A stretch of DNA of 31,300 nucleotides from LDYB01 sp037442385. Its GTDB lineage: Bacteria > Armatimonadota > Fimbriimonadia > Fimbriimonadales > GBS-DC. How positions within the stretch are numbered: the stretch's first letter is position 1; each line of letters begins with the position of its first letter. Location of the stretch: assembly GCA_037442385.1 (NCBI GenBank), contig JBBIQJ010000009.1, forward strand, positions 1 through 31,300, written 5' to 3'. Shown piece by piece: positions 21,426-28,058 of the stretch. A program made the position numbers and the translations under genes. The notes beneath the pieces are model-generated. The model saw only the letters and a list, made by a program, of their open reading frames with translations, had not been told where the DNA came from and did not search any database.

Positions 21426-22549
21426 AGAACTATTACGAGACGCTGGGGCTGCCTTTTGGAGCGAGCGCCGAGGCGATTCGCAAGCGCTATCGTGAGCTGG
21501 TGCGGCGCTATCACCCCGATGTGAACCCTTCCCCGAACGCGAAGGAACAGTTCCTGCGCATTCAGGAGGCGTATCAGGTGCTTTCGGACCCGGAGCGCCG
21601 TCGGCATTATGATGCGCTGTTGCGATTGCGCATGCAGGAGCAGGGGCGTGCGGGATTCAGCGCCTCCCCGTCGGCGCGTCCTGCTGGCTCTGCGCCGCCT
21701 CCCTCGCGAAGCGCCTCTCGCGCCACTCTGGACGAGGCGCGCCGGGCGATTTTACAAGCCGAGCAAGCCTTTCTGCAGGGACGCCTCCGCGACGCGCTCC
21801 ACTGGGCGCGTCAGGCGACCAAACTTCAGTCCCGTAACGCCAAAGGCTACGAGATTATGGGTGATGTCTATCGCGTGCAGGGGCACTATGAGGCCGCGCT
21901 GAACGCCTACACCTACGCACTCCAGTTGGACCCGAACAACGCGACCCTGCGCCAGAAGTTCGAGCGAATGGCCCAGCATGCTCCGAACCGCTCGGCGCCT
22001 GCGCCTGCCGCGCCGTCGCTGCCCGTCCTCAAGCTCCCTCCAGAGTGGCGCGCCTATGCGGCGCAGTCGCTGGGATGGGGCGCGGTGATTTTCTTGCTGG
22101 GGCTGGCGTGGGGCACGCCCGGCACGCCGCGGGGCTGGCTCGGCAGCACGCCCATAGCACGGTGGAGCGCGAACCTGCTGCTCTACATCTTTATGGCAGG
22201 CTTTCTGATGGGCTTCCTGTTGCGTCTCAGCCAGTGGACGGTTGCGTTGCGGGATGCCCTGCCGTGGCATCGTCGGGGCGGGCGGCTCTCCGCAGGAAGC
22301 GTGCTGGTGGGGCTGGGGATTCTCTGCTTTCCGCTTGCGCTGTTGCTCTACGCCCTGCTTGCGCTCACCCAGGGAGGGTTGAGTCCCTCCGCGACACGCG
22401 CCTTCAGCGCGGTCGGCGCCGCCACCCTGCTCTTTGCTCTCCTCTACCCCTACGACACACTGGGTGTGCTGTTGTTAGGAGGGAACCTGACTTTTCTCGG
22501 CGCGCTACTGGGGTGGCAGCTGGGCGACCAACTCAGTGCCTCGCCCTGA
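21422..22549 (+). CDS. Membrane J-domain protein with TPR region
   Basis: The 375-residue protein starts with a GTG. Residues 1-67 are a J-domain, with HPD in RRYHPDVNPSPN and the family end YQVLSDPERRRHYDALL, so it should stimulate a DnaK-type chaperone. A Pro/Ser-rich linker leads to two TPR-like units, AEQAFLQGRLRDALHWARQA and GDVYRVQGHYEAALNAYTYA (about 110-180). The C-terminal half has four to five membrane helices, including VIFLLGLAWG, NLLLYIFMAGFLMGFLL and FPLALLLYALLAL. It is not a standard DnaJ: zinc fingers and the client-binding C-terminal domains are absent. Coupling to pilC suggests work at the membrane, perhaps in pilus assembly. Confidence 0.85.
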   Translation: MKNYYETLGLPFGASAEAIRKRYRELVRRYHPDVNPSPNAKEQFLRIQEAYQVLSDPERRRHYDALLRLRMQEQGRAGFSASPSARPAGSAPPPSRSASRATLDEARRAILQAEQAFLQGRLRDALHWARQATKLQSRNAKGYEIMGDVYRVQGHYEAALNAYTYALQLDPNNATLRQKFERMAQHAPNRSAPAPAAPSLPVLKLPPEWRAYAAQSLGWGAVIFLLGLAWGTPGTPRGWLGSTPIARWSANLLLYIFMAGFLMGFLLRLSQWTVALRDALPWHRRGGRLSAGSVLVGLGILCFPLALLLYALLALTQGGLSPSATRAFSAVGAATLLFALLYPYDTLGVLLLGGNLTFLGALLGWQLGDQLSASP

Positions 22550-22562
22550 CCCCTGTAAATAT

Positions 22563-22576
22563 GCTATCATGATAGC
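22563..22576. promoter_or_regulatory. Perfect 14-bp palindrome at lpxD start
   Basis: GCTATCATGATAGC reads the same on both strands and ends 3 nt before the lpxD ATG. A plus-strand TATCAT (22566-22571) in it would be a -10 at 8 nt from the start codon, so the site may be an operator over a leaderless promoter. Confidence 0.45.
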
Positions 22577-22579
22577 GTT

Positions 22580-23611
22580 ATGCCAACCTATCGTCTGGTT
22601 GAATTAGCCGAGCGCATCCAGGGAGTCGTGAAAGGCGACGCCGAGCGGGAAATTAGCGCCGTTGGAGGTCTGGACTCAGTTCCCCCTGGTGGCTTGACCT
22701 TCGCAGAGGACGAGCGCCACTTGCGCATGGCGCTGGAGTCGCCCGCAAGCGCGATTCTCACACGCCCGCAATTGCCTCTGCCCACAGAAAGCCAGAAAGC
22801 GTTCCTGCTTCACTCGAACCCACGCTGGGCATGGGCGCTGATTCTCGCGCTCTACGACCCCACTCGGCATCCCCCCGTGGGAATTCATCCCACCGTTGTC
22901 TTGGGAGAGGGGTGCGAGTGGGGCGACGAGGTAGCAATTGCCCCCTATGTGGTGCTGGGCAACCATGTCAAACTGGGGCATCGGGTCAAAATCTACCCCT
23001 TTTGCTATATTGGGGACGAGGTGGAGATTGGCGACGACTGTATTTTGTATCCCCATGTGTCGGTGATGGCGCGGTGTGTGCTGGGCAAGCGGGTCATTTT
23101 GCACCCGGGGGTGGTGATAGGGGCGGATGGCTACGGTTATTTTCAACAGGAAGGCGTACATCATAAGATTCCGCAGATCGGGCGCGTGGTGCTGGAAGAC
23201 GATGTGGAGGTCGGTGCCAACACCACGATAGACCGCGCCACTACAGGGGAGACTCGTATTGGCAAAGGCACCAAGATTGACAACCTTGTGCAGATTGGAC
23301 ACAATGTGCAGGTCGGCGAACACTGTCTGCTGGTCTCACAGGTAGGGATTGCGGGCAGCACCCGATTAGGGAATTATGTGGTGCTGGCAGGTCAGGTAGG
23401 GGTCAAAGACCATGTGGAGATTGGCGACAATGTGGTGGTGGGCGCTCAGGGCGGAGTCTCCAAAAGCCTGCCAGCGGGGGGCATCTACTGGGGTACGCCC
23501 GCCATTCCCCATCGGGAATGGCTTCAGATTCTGGCGCACCTCTACCGCTTACCGGAACTGGCAAAGCGCGTGGAAGCGCTCGAACGCGCCACAAAAAAGC
23601 AGGAACGGTAA
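22580..23611 (+). CDS. lpxD: UDP-3-O-acylglucosamine N-acyltransferase
   Basis: The 343-residue protein has the LpxD layout. A uridine-binding N-terminal domain (GGLDSVPPGGLTFAEDERHL) is followed by a left-handed beta-helix of hexapeptide repeats (about 100-290), then a C-terminal helix (LPELAKRVEALERATKKQ). The catalytic His lies in QIGHNVQVGEH (His241). The block IGADGYGY and DDVEVGANTTIDRATTG are specific for LpxD. It adds the N-linked acyl chain in lipid A synthesis, which shows that the organism has a lipid A-type outer membrane. It stands downstream of the J-domain gene but likely has its own promoter. Confidence 0.95.
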   Translation: MPTYRLVELAERIQGVVKGDAEREISAVGGLDSVPPGGLTFAEDERHLRMALESPASAILTRPQLPLPTESQKAFLLHSNPRWAWALILALYDPTRHPPVGIHPTVVLGEGCEWGDEVAIAPYVVLGNHVKLGHRVKIYPFCYIGDEVEIGDDCILYPHVSVMARCVLGKRVILHPGVVIGADGYGYFQQEGVHHKIPQIGRVVLEDDVEVGANTTIDRATTGETRIGKGTKIDNLVQIGHNVQVGEHCLLVSQVGIAGSTRLGNYVVLAGQVGVKDHVEIGDNVVVGAQGGVSKSLPAGGIYWGTPAIPHREWLQILAHLYRLPELAKRVEALERATKKQER

Positions 23612-23617
23612 AACCCC

Positions 23618-23644
23618 TTGACAAAACTTCACATCGGGTATAAT
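23618..23644 (+). promoter_or_regulatory. Promoter of the outer-membrane barrel gene
   Basis: TTGACA (23618-23623) and TATAAT (23639-23644) are perfect hexamers but with a short 15-nt spacer. A leader of about 27 nt with AAGGAGGG precedes ATG 23678. The -35 begins 7 nt after the lpxD stop. Confidence 0.75.
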
Positions 23645-23677
23645 CCCCATCACACCACTTACACAAGGAGGGTTTTG

Positions 23678-24226
23678 ATGATGCACAAGGGAATGCTGTG
23701 GATCAGCGCGCTGGCGCTGGCGGGAACCCTGGCAATCGCCGCGCCTGTGAACGCGCAAGATAACGGTACGAAAGGCTACACCTTTTCCGCCGGGATTTTC
23801 TATCCCAACAAGTCGGCTGTGCGCACCGCCACCAGCGACACCTGGTTCTCCGTCAGCCTCGGCTACACCTTCCAGACCAGCGAGCCGACCGACACGGGCT
23901 ACTACTATGATCTGGGCGTCTCGGTGGGCTACTACGGCTCGGACGACCTTTCCAACATCCCTGTCCAGCTGACCTACACGGGATACCTCAACGAGCAGTT
24001 CTTCTACCGCGCGGGCGTGGGGATTGGCTTCGCGAAGAAATACCGCAACCTCGCCAATCCGGGCGCCGGAACCGACAGCTCCACGGGGTTCGTTTACTCC
24101 ATCGAGTTCGGCTACAACTTCAACGCCGGTACAACCCCCGTCGCGCTTACAGTCGGCTACATCGGTCAGAGCGACACGGGCGACCAGCACAACGGGTTCA
24201 CTGCGATGCTGAGCTTCCGCTTCTGA
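23678..24226 (+). CDS. Small outer-membrane beta-barrel-like protein
   Basis: This 182-residue protein has a signal peptide (GMLWISALALAGTLAIAAP with cleavage after VNA). Alternating strand pairs rich in Gly, Tyr and Phe follow (YTFSAGIFYP, WFSVSLGYTFQ, YYYDLGVSVGYYG, FFYRAGVGIGFA, TGFVYSIEFGYNFNAG). The end is AMLSFRF, with a terminal Phe as used by the BAM machinery. It is likely an 8-10-strand barrel or OmpW/OmpA-like porin; the exact family is unclear. ATGATG at 23678 and 23681 follows a strong Shine-Dalgarno; the longer frame starting at 23618 begins inside the promoter. A strong terminator follows, so it is a single-gene transcript and probably abundant. Confidence 0.85.
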   Translation: MMHKGMLWISALALAGTLAIAAPVNAQDNGTKGYTFSAGIFYPNKSAVRTATSDTWFSVSLGYTFQTSEPTDTGYYYDLGVSVGYYGSDDLSNIPVQLTYTGYLNEQFFYRAGVGIGFAKKYRNLANPGAGTDSSTGFVYSIEFGYNFNAGTTPVALTVGYIGQSDTGDQHNGFTAMLSFRF

Positions 24227-24251
24227 ACCGACCCCAACACCCCCCTATTGG

Positions 24252-24286
24252 AAAAATCCCCCTGCCAGTGCGCAGGGGGATTTTTT
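24252..24286 (+). terminator. Intrinsic terminator
   Basis: AAAAATCCCCCTG (24252-24264) and CAGGGGGATTTTTT (24273-24286) form a 13-bp stem with an 8-nt loop, and the 3' arm runs into six T residues. A textbook rho-independent terminator for the barrel gene; the flanking A-tract may let it work from both sides. Confidence 0.95.
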
Positions 24287-24406
24287 ACTTGAAAGGAAGG
24301 AAGGTACTCTCCACCCGTATATGACTCAAAACGCGGCAAAAAACGGACAGCCATGACCTGGTAGAAATGCGGATATTCGCCTTCCTCTGCTTATTCGCGC
24401 CTGGGA

Positions 24407-24547
24407 ACCTGATGAAAGAGTGAGGCTTAACCTGCCCTGCTGCCACGAGACACATTCTCTCTTGTGGCACGGTTGCCTTCGCCGCGTGGGGCAGCCCGTG
24501 CGGACGCGGTTCCCATGTCCTGTTCCTTGAGATGCGTGTTCTTTGCG
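24407..24547 (+). repeat. Diverged intergenic repeat, copy A
   Basis: The core CATTCTCTCTTGTGGCACGG and the following TTCGCCGCGTGGGGC match copy B (30581-30716) at about 80% over 40 bp; shared anchors also include ACCTGA upstream and GTTCTTTGCG downstream, with small indels between. Inside copy A, TGCCACGAGA (24441-24450) pairs with TCTTGTGGCA (24460-24469), and GCCGCGT (24481-24487) with ACGCGGT (24504-24510). Confidence 0.6.
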
Positions 24548-24591
24548 CCACTCTGCTCCCTGAAACGGCTCCACAACGGGCGTGCAACGGG

Positions 24592-24597
24592 TATACT
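24592..24597 (+). promoter_or_regulatory. -10 element of the SLH-flavoprotein gene (leaderless)
   Basis: TATACT lies 7 nt before ATG 24605. No Shine-Dalgarno is present and no clear -35 was found. Confidence 0.55.
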
Positions 24598-24604
24598 CCC
24601 TTTC

Positions 24605-26959
24605 ATGGCGGGACTGCTTCACAAAATTGGGCTAATCGTGTTTCCCCTTTTGCTTGCGATTCCCCTGTTTGCTCAAGCACAGCCGCGCTCTGTAGAAGCG
24701 ATTCCGCGCAGTGTGGAACGCATCACGCTCTACTGGCTGCCGCCGCGCAATGAAACCCCTGCGGGCTATGTCGTCTATCGAAACGGGGAGCGTGTTGCCG
24801 AGCTGCCTGCCGAAGCGCGTTTTTACGATTTTACAGGATTGACACCGGGGCGTCCCTACACGCTGGGGGTGGAGGCGATCTATGCCGATGGGCGCGTCTC
24901 GGAGCGGGTGGAGCGCGAGGAGCGCCCCTATCGTCTGCTGCCCCCCGAAGCGCGCTACCCCATTTTGATTGTGGGCGCCACTGCCTCGGGGGTGGGCGCG
25001 GCGATTACCGCCGCACGAATGGGGGTCAAAGTCGCGCTGATGGAACCCACAAACCGCGTGGGCGGTATGATTACGAACGGCGTCGCGGTAACCGATGTGC
25101 GCTCGCCCAGCCGTATCAACGGGCTGTATGAGGAGTTCCGCCAGCGCGTGGAAGCCTATTACAAAGCCCAGGGCGCCGACACCACCCACTATGTTTACCG
25201 CAACGGGCTGAACTTCGAGCCATGGGTCGCCAACATGCTCCTCAAGGAAATGATTTACGCCGAACCGAATATTGACCTCTACTTCGGCGTGCGCCCCACG
25301 CGCGTGCTCAAAGAGGGCAACCGCATTCGGGGCGTGGAGTTCATCATGCTGGACGGTACGCGCAGGGGGCGGTTTATTGCCGATATCGTGATAGACGCCA
25401 CCGCCGAGGGCGATATCGCGGCGTGGGCAGGAGTCCCTTATCGGCTGGGGCGTGAAACGCGCACTCCCGAAGAACCCCACGCCGGTGTGATTTATTACGA
25501 CCGTCTCAACGACCGTATCCTGCCCGGTAGTACCGGCGAAGGCGACCGCCGCCTGCCCGGCTACGCCATCCTGATGATTGTGCAAAACTATCCCACTCCG
25601 CAGGTCAAAAGCCCACCGCCTGGCTACAGTCGGCGTGAGTATCTGTTCTCGCCCCCATGGGAACGCTCATGGGCGTATCTCTACGGGCGAATCCCGAACA
25701 ATAAGTTTGAGGTGAACCAGCACCCGCACGGCACAACCCTGCAAGAGGTCAATTATCGCTACCCAACCGCCAGCTGGGAAGAGCGCCAGCGCATTTACGA
25801 AATCTACAAAAACCATGTGCTGGGCTATCTCCACTACATCCAGACCGAGCTGGGTCAGCCGAATCTGGGGCTGGCAGAAGACGAGTTCCGGGATACCGAT
25901 CACCTGCCCCCGATTCTGTATGTGCGCAAGGCGCGCCGAATTGTGGGCGAGGTCACGCTCAAAGAGATGGACATCATTCTGGCACGGGAGCGCATCCGCC
26001 CCGACGCAATCGCGATTGGCGATTACCCGATGGACTCGCACGCCGTGCGCAAAGTGGTCGTGCCCGAAGGTCAGGAGACGATGGAACTCCCCCATATGGG
26101 CGAAGGCGAGTTCTGGCTGTTCCAGTATACGCCGTGGTATCAGGTTCCCTACGGCGTGATGGTGCCGAAGGGAGTGGAGGGGCTGCTGGTCTCGACGGCG
26201 GTCTCCTCGACGCATGTGAGTTTAGGCACGCTGCGGATGGAGCCTGTGCGCATGAATATGGGTCAGGCGGCGGGCGCGGCGGCGGCACTGAGCTTGCAGA
26301 CGGGGATTCCCCTCCGCAAGCTGGATGTGGCGCAGATTCAGCGCGCCCTGCTCCGCTTCGGGGTCTATCTCTACTGGTTCCCCGATGTGAAGCCCGACAC
26401 AGAGCATTTCGAAGCGGTGCAGTTTATAGCGGCGCGGGGCTACTTCCCCGATGAGCGCTTTGACCCGCAGGTATCCCTCACGCGGGGCGAGGCGGTGCGC
26501 GTGCTGTGGAAACTGTTGCGCGAGTTCCGCCCCGACCTGCCCGAAGAACGCTTTCAGGGGCTGGCGTTCACCGATGTCCTGTTCGGGCATAAATACGCAG
26601 TCCCGATGCAGAATCTGTTCCTGCAGGGGGTAATTGAGCGCACGGAGAACCGCCGCTTCGAGCCAGAGCAGCCGATTCGACGCCGCGACTGGGCGCGCTG
26701 GCTGGTACGTACCCTGGCTCTCATAGACCCCCAGAACTGGGCACCTCTCAAAGACACCCCCTCGCCCTACGCCGATGTCGCCGCGGAGGATCCCGACCTG
26801 CCCTACATCGCGCGGCTCGCCCAGCGACGCATCAACTCCCTTTTGTGGGATGGGCTGGACGCCGCCACGCCCGAAGGCATCCACTTCCGTCCCGACGACC
26901 CCGTCAGCCGCGCCGACGCCGCGCTCACCCTCTACCTCGCGTGGTGGAGCGTGCGCTGA
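24605..26959 (+). CDS. Exported FAD-dependent oxidoreductase with FN3 and SLH domains
   Basis: From ATG 24605 the protein has 784 residues. It has a signal peptide (LLHKIGLIVFPLLLAIPLFA), then a fibronectin type III-like domain (about 30-115; RITLYWLPPRNETPAGYVVY and FTGLTPGRPYTLGVEAIYAD). A dinucleotide fold follows (ILIVGATASGVGAAITAARM, ALMEPTNRVGGMITNGVAV), the PF12831-type FAD-dependent oxidoreductase. The flavin domain ends near GTLRMEPVRMNMGQAAGAAA. The last 180 residues hold three S-layer-homology-like segments: FIAARGYFPDERFDPQVSLT, FTDVLFGHKYAVPMQNLFLQ and YADVAAEDPDLPYIARLAQR. It is thus an enzyme fixed to the cell surface, with unknown substrate. A longer reading from 24464 lies in the repeat and lacks a signal peptide at its start. 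Confidence 0.88.
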   Translation: MAGLLHKIGLIVFPLLLAIPLFAQAQPRSVEAIPRSVERITLYWLPPRNETPAGYVVYRNGERVAELPAEARFYDFTGLTPGRPYTLGVEAIYADGRVSERVEREERPYRLLPPEARYPILIVGATASGVGAAITAARMGVKVALMEPTNRVGGMITNGVAVTDVRSPSRINGLYEEFRQRVEAYYKAQGADTTHYVYRNGLNFEPWVANMLLKEMIYAEPNIDLYFGVRPTRVLKEGNRIRGVEFIMLDGTRRGRFIADIVIDATAEGDIAAWAGVPYRLGRETRTPEEPHAGVIYYDRLNDRILPGSTGEGDRRLPGYAILMIVQNYPTPQVKSPPPGYSRREYLFSPPWERSWAYLYGRIPNNKFEVNQHPHGTTLQEVNYRYPTASWEERQRIYEIYKNHVLGYLHYIQTELGQPNLGLAEDEFRDTDHLPPILYVRKARRIVGEVTLKEMDIILARERIRPDAIAIGDYPMDSHAVRKVVVPEGQETMELPHMGEGEFWLFQYTPWYQVPYGVMVPKGVEGLLVSTAVSSTHVSLGTLRMEPVRMNMGQAAGAAAALSLQTGIPLRKLDVAQIQRALLRFGVYLYWFPDVKPDTEHFEAVQFIAARGYFPDERFDPQVSLTRGEAVRVLWKLLREFRPDLPEERFQGLAFTDVLFGHKYAVPMQNLFLQGVIERTENRRFEPEQPIRRRDWARWLVRTLALIDPQNWAPLKDTPSPYADVAAEDPDLPYIARLAQRRINSLLWDGLDAATPEGIHFRPDDPVSRADAALTLYLAWWSVR

Positions 26960-27005
26960 AAACTTTATAAAAGCGGGGTATAATGTGTGCAGGGCAAACG
27001 CCCTG
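26956..27005 (+). promoter_or_regulatory. Promoter and 5'-terminal hairpin of the third dockerin gene
   Basis: CTGAAA (26956-26961), a 17-nt spacer and TATAAT (26979-26984) form a good promoter overlapping the end of the flavoprotein gene. The expected mRNA begins near 26991, and CAGGGC-AAAC-GCCCTG (26990-27005) would form a hairpin at its very 5' end, followed at once by AAAGGAGG. Such end-hairpins protect mRNAs from 5'-dependent decay in other bacteria. Confidence 0.65.
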
Positions 27006-27020
27006 AAAGGAGGCAAAACG

Positions 27021-27902
27021 ATGAGACGCTCTTTAATCGCACTATCGGCAGTGTGGCTTACAGCAAGCGCAATGGCGCAGTGCTTAATCACCGACTTTGA
27101 AGAGTACGCAGTTGGACTGAACGGCGCAGTGCTGTTCCGTCAGCCCAGCTTCTCCGGGTCCACATCGGGCTTTCTGACGATCACAGGACCCTGCGACCTT
27201 CCGAACAGCGTTTATAACTGCTCGGTTATCAGCAACGAGCAGGCGCATGGCGGCGCCCAGTCGCTCAAAGTGGCGTGGCAGTGGAATGGGAGTGCGAGTG
27301 CATGGCTCCGTCTGACCACCTTCAACACAGCTTTTGTGCCCAACCCCGAAATCAACTTCTCGCACAAACTGGCAGTCTGGATTTATGTGCCTTCTGATAC
27401 GCCCGACTTCTACCTGGCGCTTGGCGTGCGCGAAACGGGCACCAGTGCAGGCTGTGCGGGCAACGGCGGCGCCAGTGGCGGGATTGAGTGGGTTGGCGCA
27501 ACGAACACTTCTGGTCCGCCGGGCGGTAAACTGATTGATCAGAAAGACCAGTGGGTGCGCGTGGTGTTTGACATCCCCAACGAGCCGCTGCGCGGTTTCG
27601 CGGGCAGTACCGCCAACGGCACGCTGGACACCACCACTGGCACGCTGGAGCATCTGGCGTTCACCCCGGTAGACCCCGCTCAGGTCGGTCCCTATATCGT
27701 CTATCTGGACGATATTGAGACCTTTGTGGGCATTCCGGGCGATGTGAACGGAGACGGTTGCGTGGACGATGCCGACCTGCTGGCAGTGCTATTCGCCTTC
27801 GGGCAGACGGGTTCTGGTCTGCCTGAAGATGTGAACGGCGACGGCACTGTAGACGACGCTGACCTGCTGACGGTGCTGTTCAACTTCGGTCAGGGGTGTT
27901 AG
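27021..27902 (+). CDS. Secreted CBM-like protein with C-terminal dockerin-like repeats
   Basis: The 293-residue protein has a signal peptide (RRSLIALSAVWLTASAMAQ). Its body starts with CLITDFEEYAVGLNG and includes ISNEQAHGGAQSLKVAWQW, AVWIYVPSDTPDFYLALGV, VRVVFDIPNE and YIVYLDDIETF. This beta-sandwich pattern resembles carbohydrate-binding modules of the CBM4/9/11 kind. The tail has DVNGDGCVDDADLLAVLFAF and DVNGDGTVDDADLLTVLFNF, the same two-repeat segment as the proteins at 1721 and 4206. AAAGGAGG sits 7 nt before ATG 27021, making this start firm; an earlier in-frame start at 26775 lies within the flavoprotein gene. It is probably a single-gene transcript ended by the terminator after 27920. 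Confidence 0.87.
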   Translation: MRRSLIALSAVWLTASAMAQCLITDFEEYAVGLNGAVLFRQPSFSGSTSGFLTITGPCDLPNSVYNCSVISNEQAHGGAQSLKVAWQWNGSASAWLRLTTFNTAFVPNPEINFSHKLAVWIYVPSDTPDFYLALGVRETGTSAGCAGNGGASGGIEWVGATNTSGPPGGKLIDQKDQWVRVVFDIPNEPLRGFAGSTANGTLDTTTGTLEHLAFTPVDPAQVGPYIVYLDDIETFVGIPGDVNGDGCVDDADLLAVLFAFGQTGSGLPEDVNGDGTVDDADLLTVLFNFGQGC

Positions 27903-27921
27903 GCACGCTCCCTCCGCTTCT

Positions 27922-27966
27922 GCCCCCTCTTCTTACGCCACGAGGAGAGGGGGCTGCTTCTATTTA
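27922..27966 (+). terminator. Intrinsic terminator
   Basis: GCCCCCTCTTCT (27922-27933) pairs with AGGAGAGGGGGC (27943-27954, with G-U pairs), followed by a T-rich stretch (TGCTTCTATTTATT). It fits the end of the third dockerin gene. Confidence 0.8.
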
Positions 27967-28058
27967 TTCTCATCGTATTGCATAACTTTAGCCCCCAATT
28001 CCACAAAATTCCGAAACCCAAACCCCGTTCCCCGTGTAAACTGTAGTGGAGGTGTGCG

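Larger units (their letters stand above)
24291..24604. other. Non-coding gap before the SLH-flavoprotein gene
   Basis: About 314 bp lie between the terminator and ATG 24605. I see no convincing gene in it. It holds one copy of a ~140-bp diverged repeat (24407-24547) whose second copy is at 30581-30716, and the -10 of the next gene (TATACT, 24592-24597). The part from 24291 to 24400 shows nothing I recognise. Confidence 0.7.

Noticed and set aside
27735..27902. Tandem DNA repeat at the end of the third dockerin gene
   Set aside because: The similarity reflects the two protein-level dockerin-like repeats and is not a separate DNA repeat or CRISPR unit.
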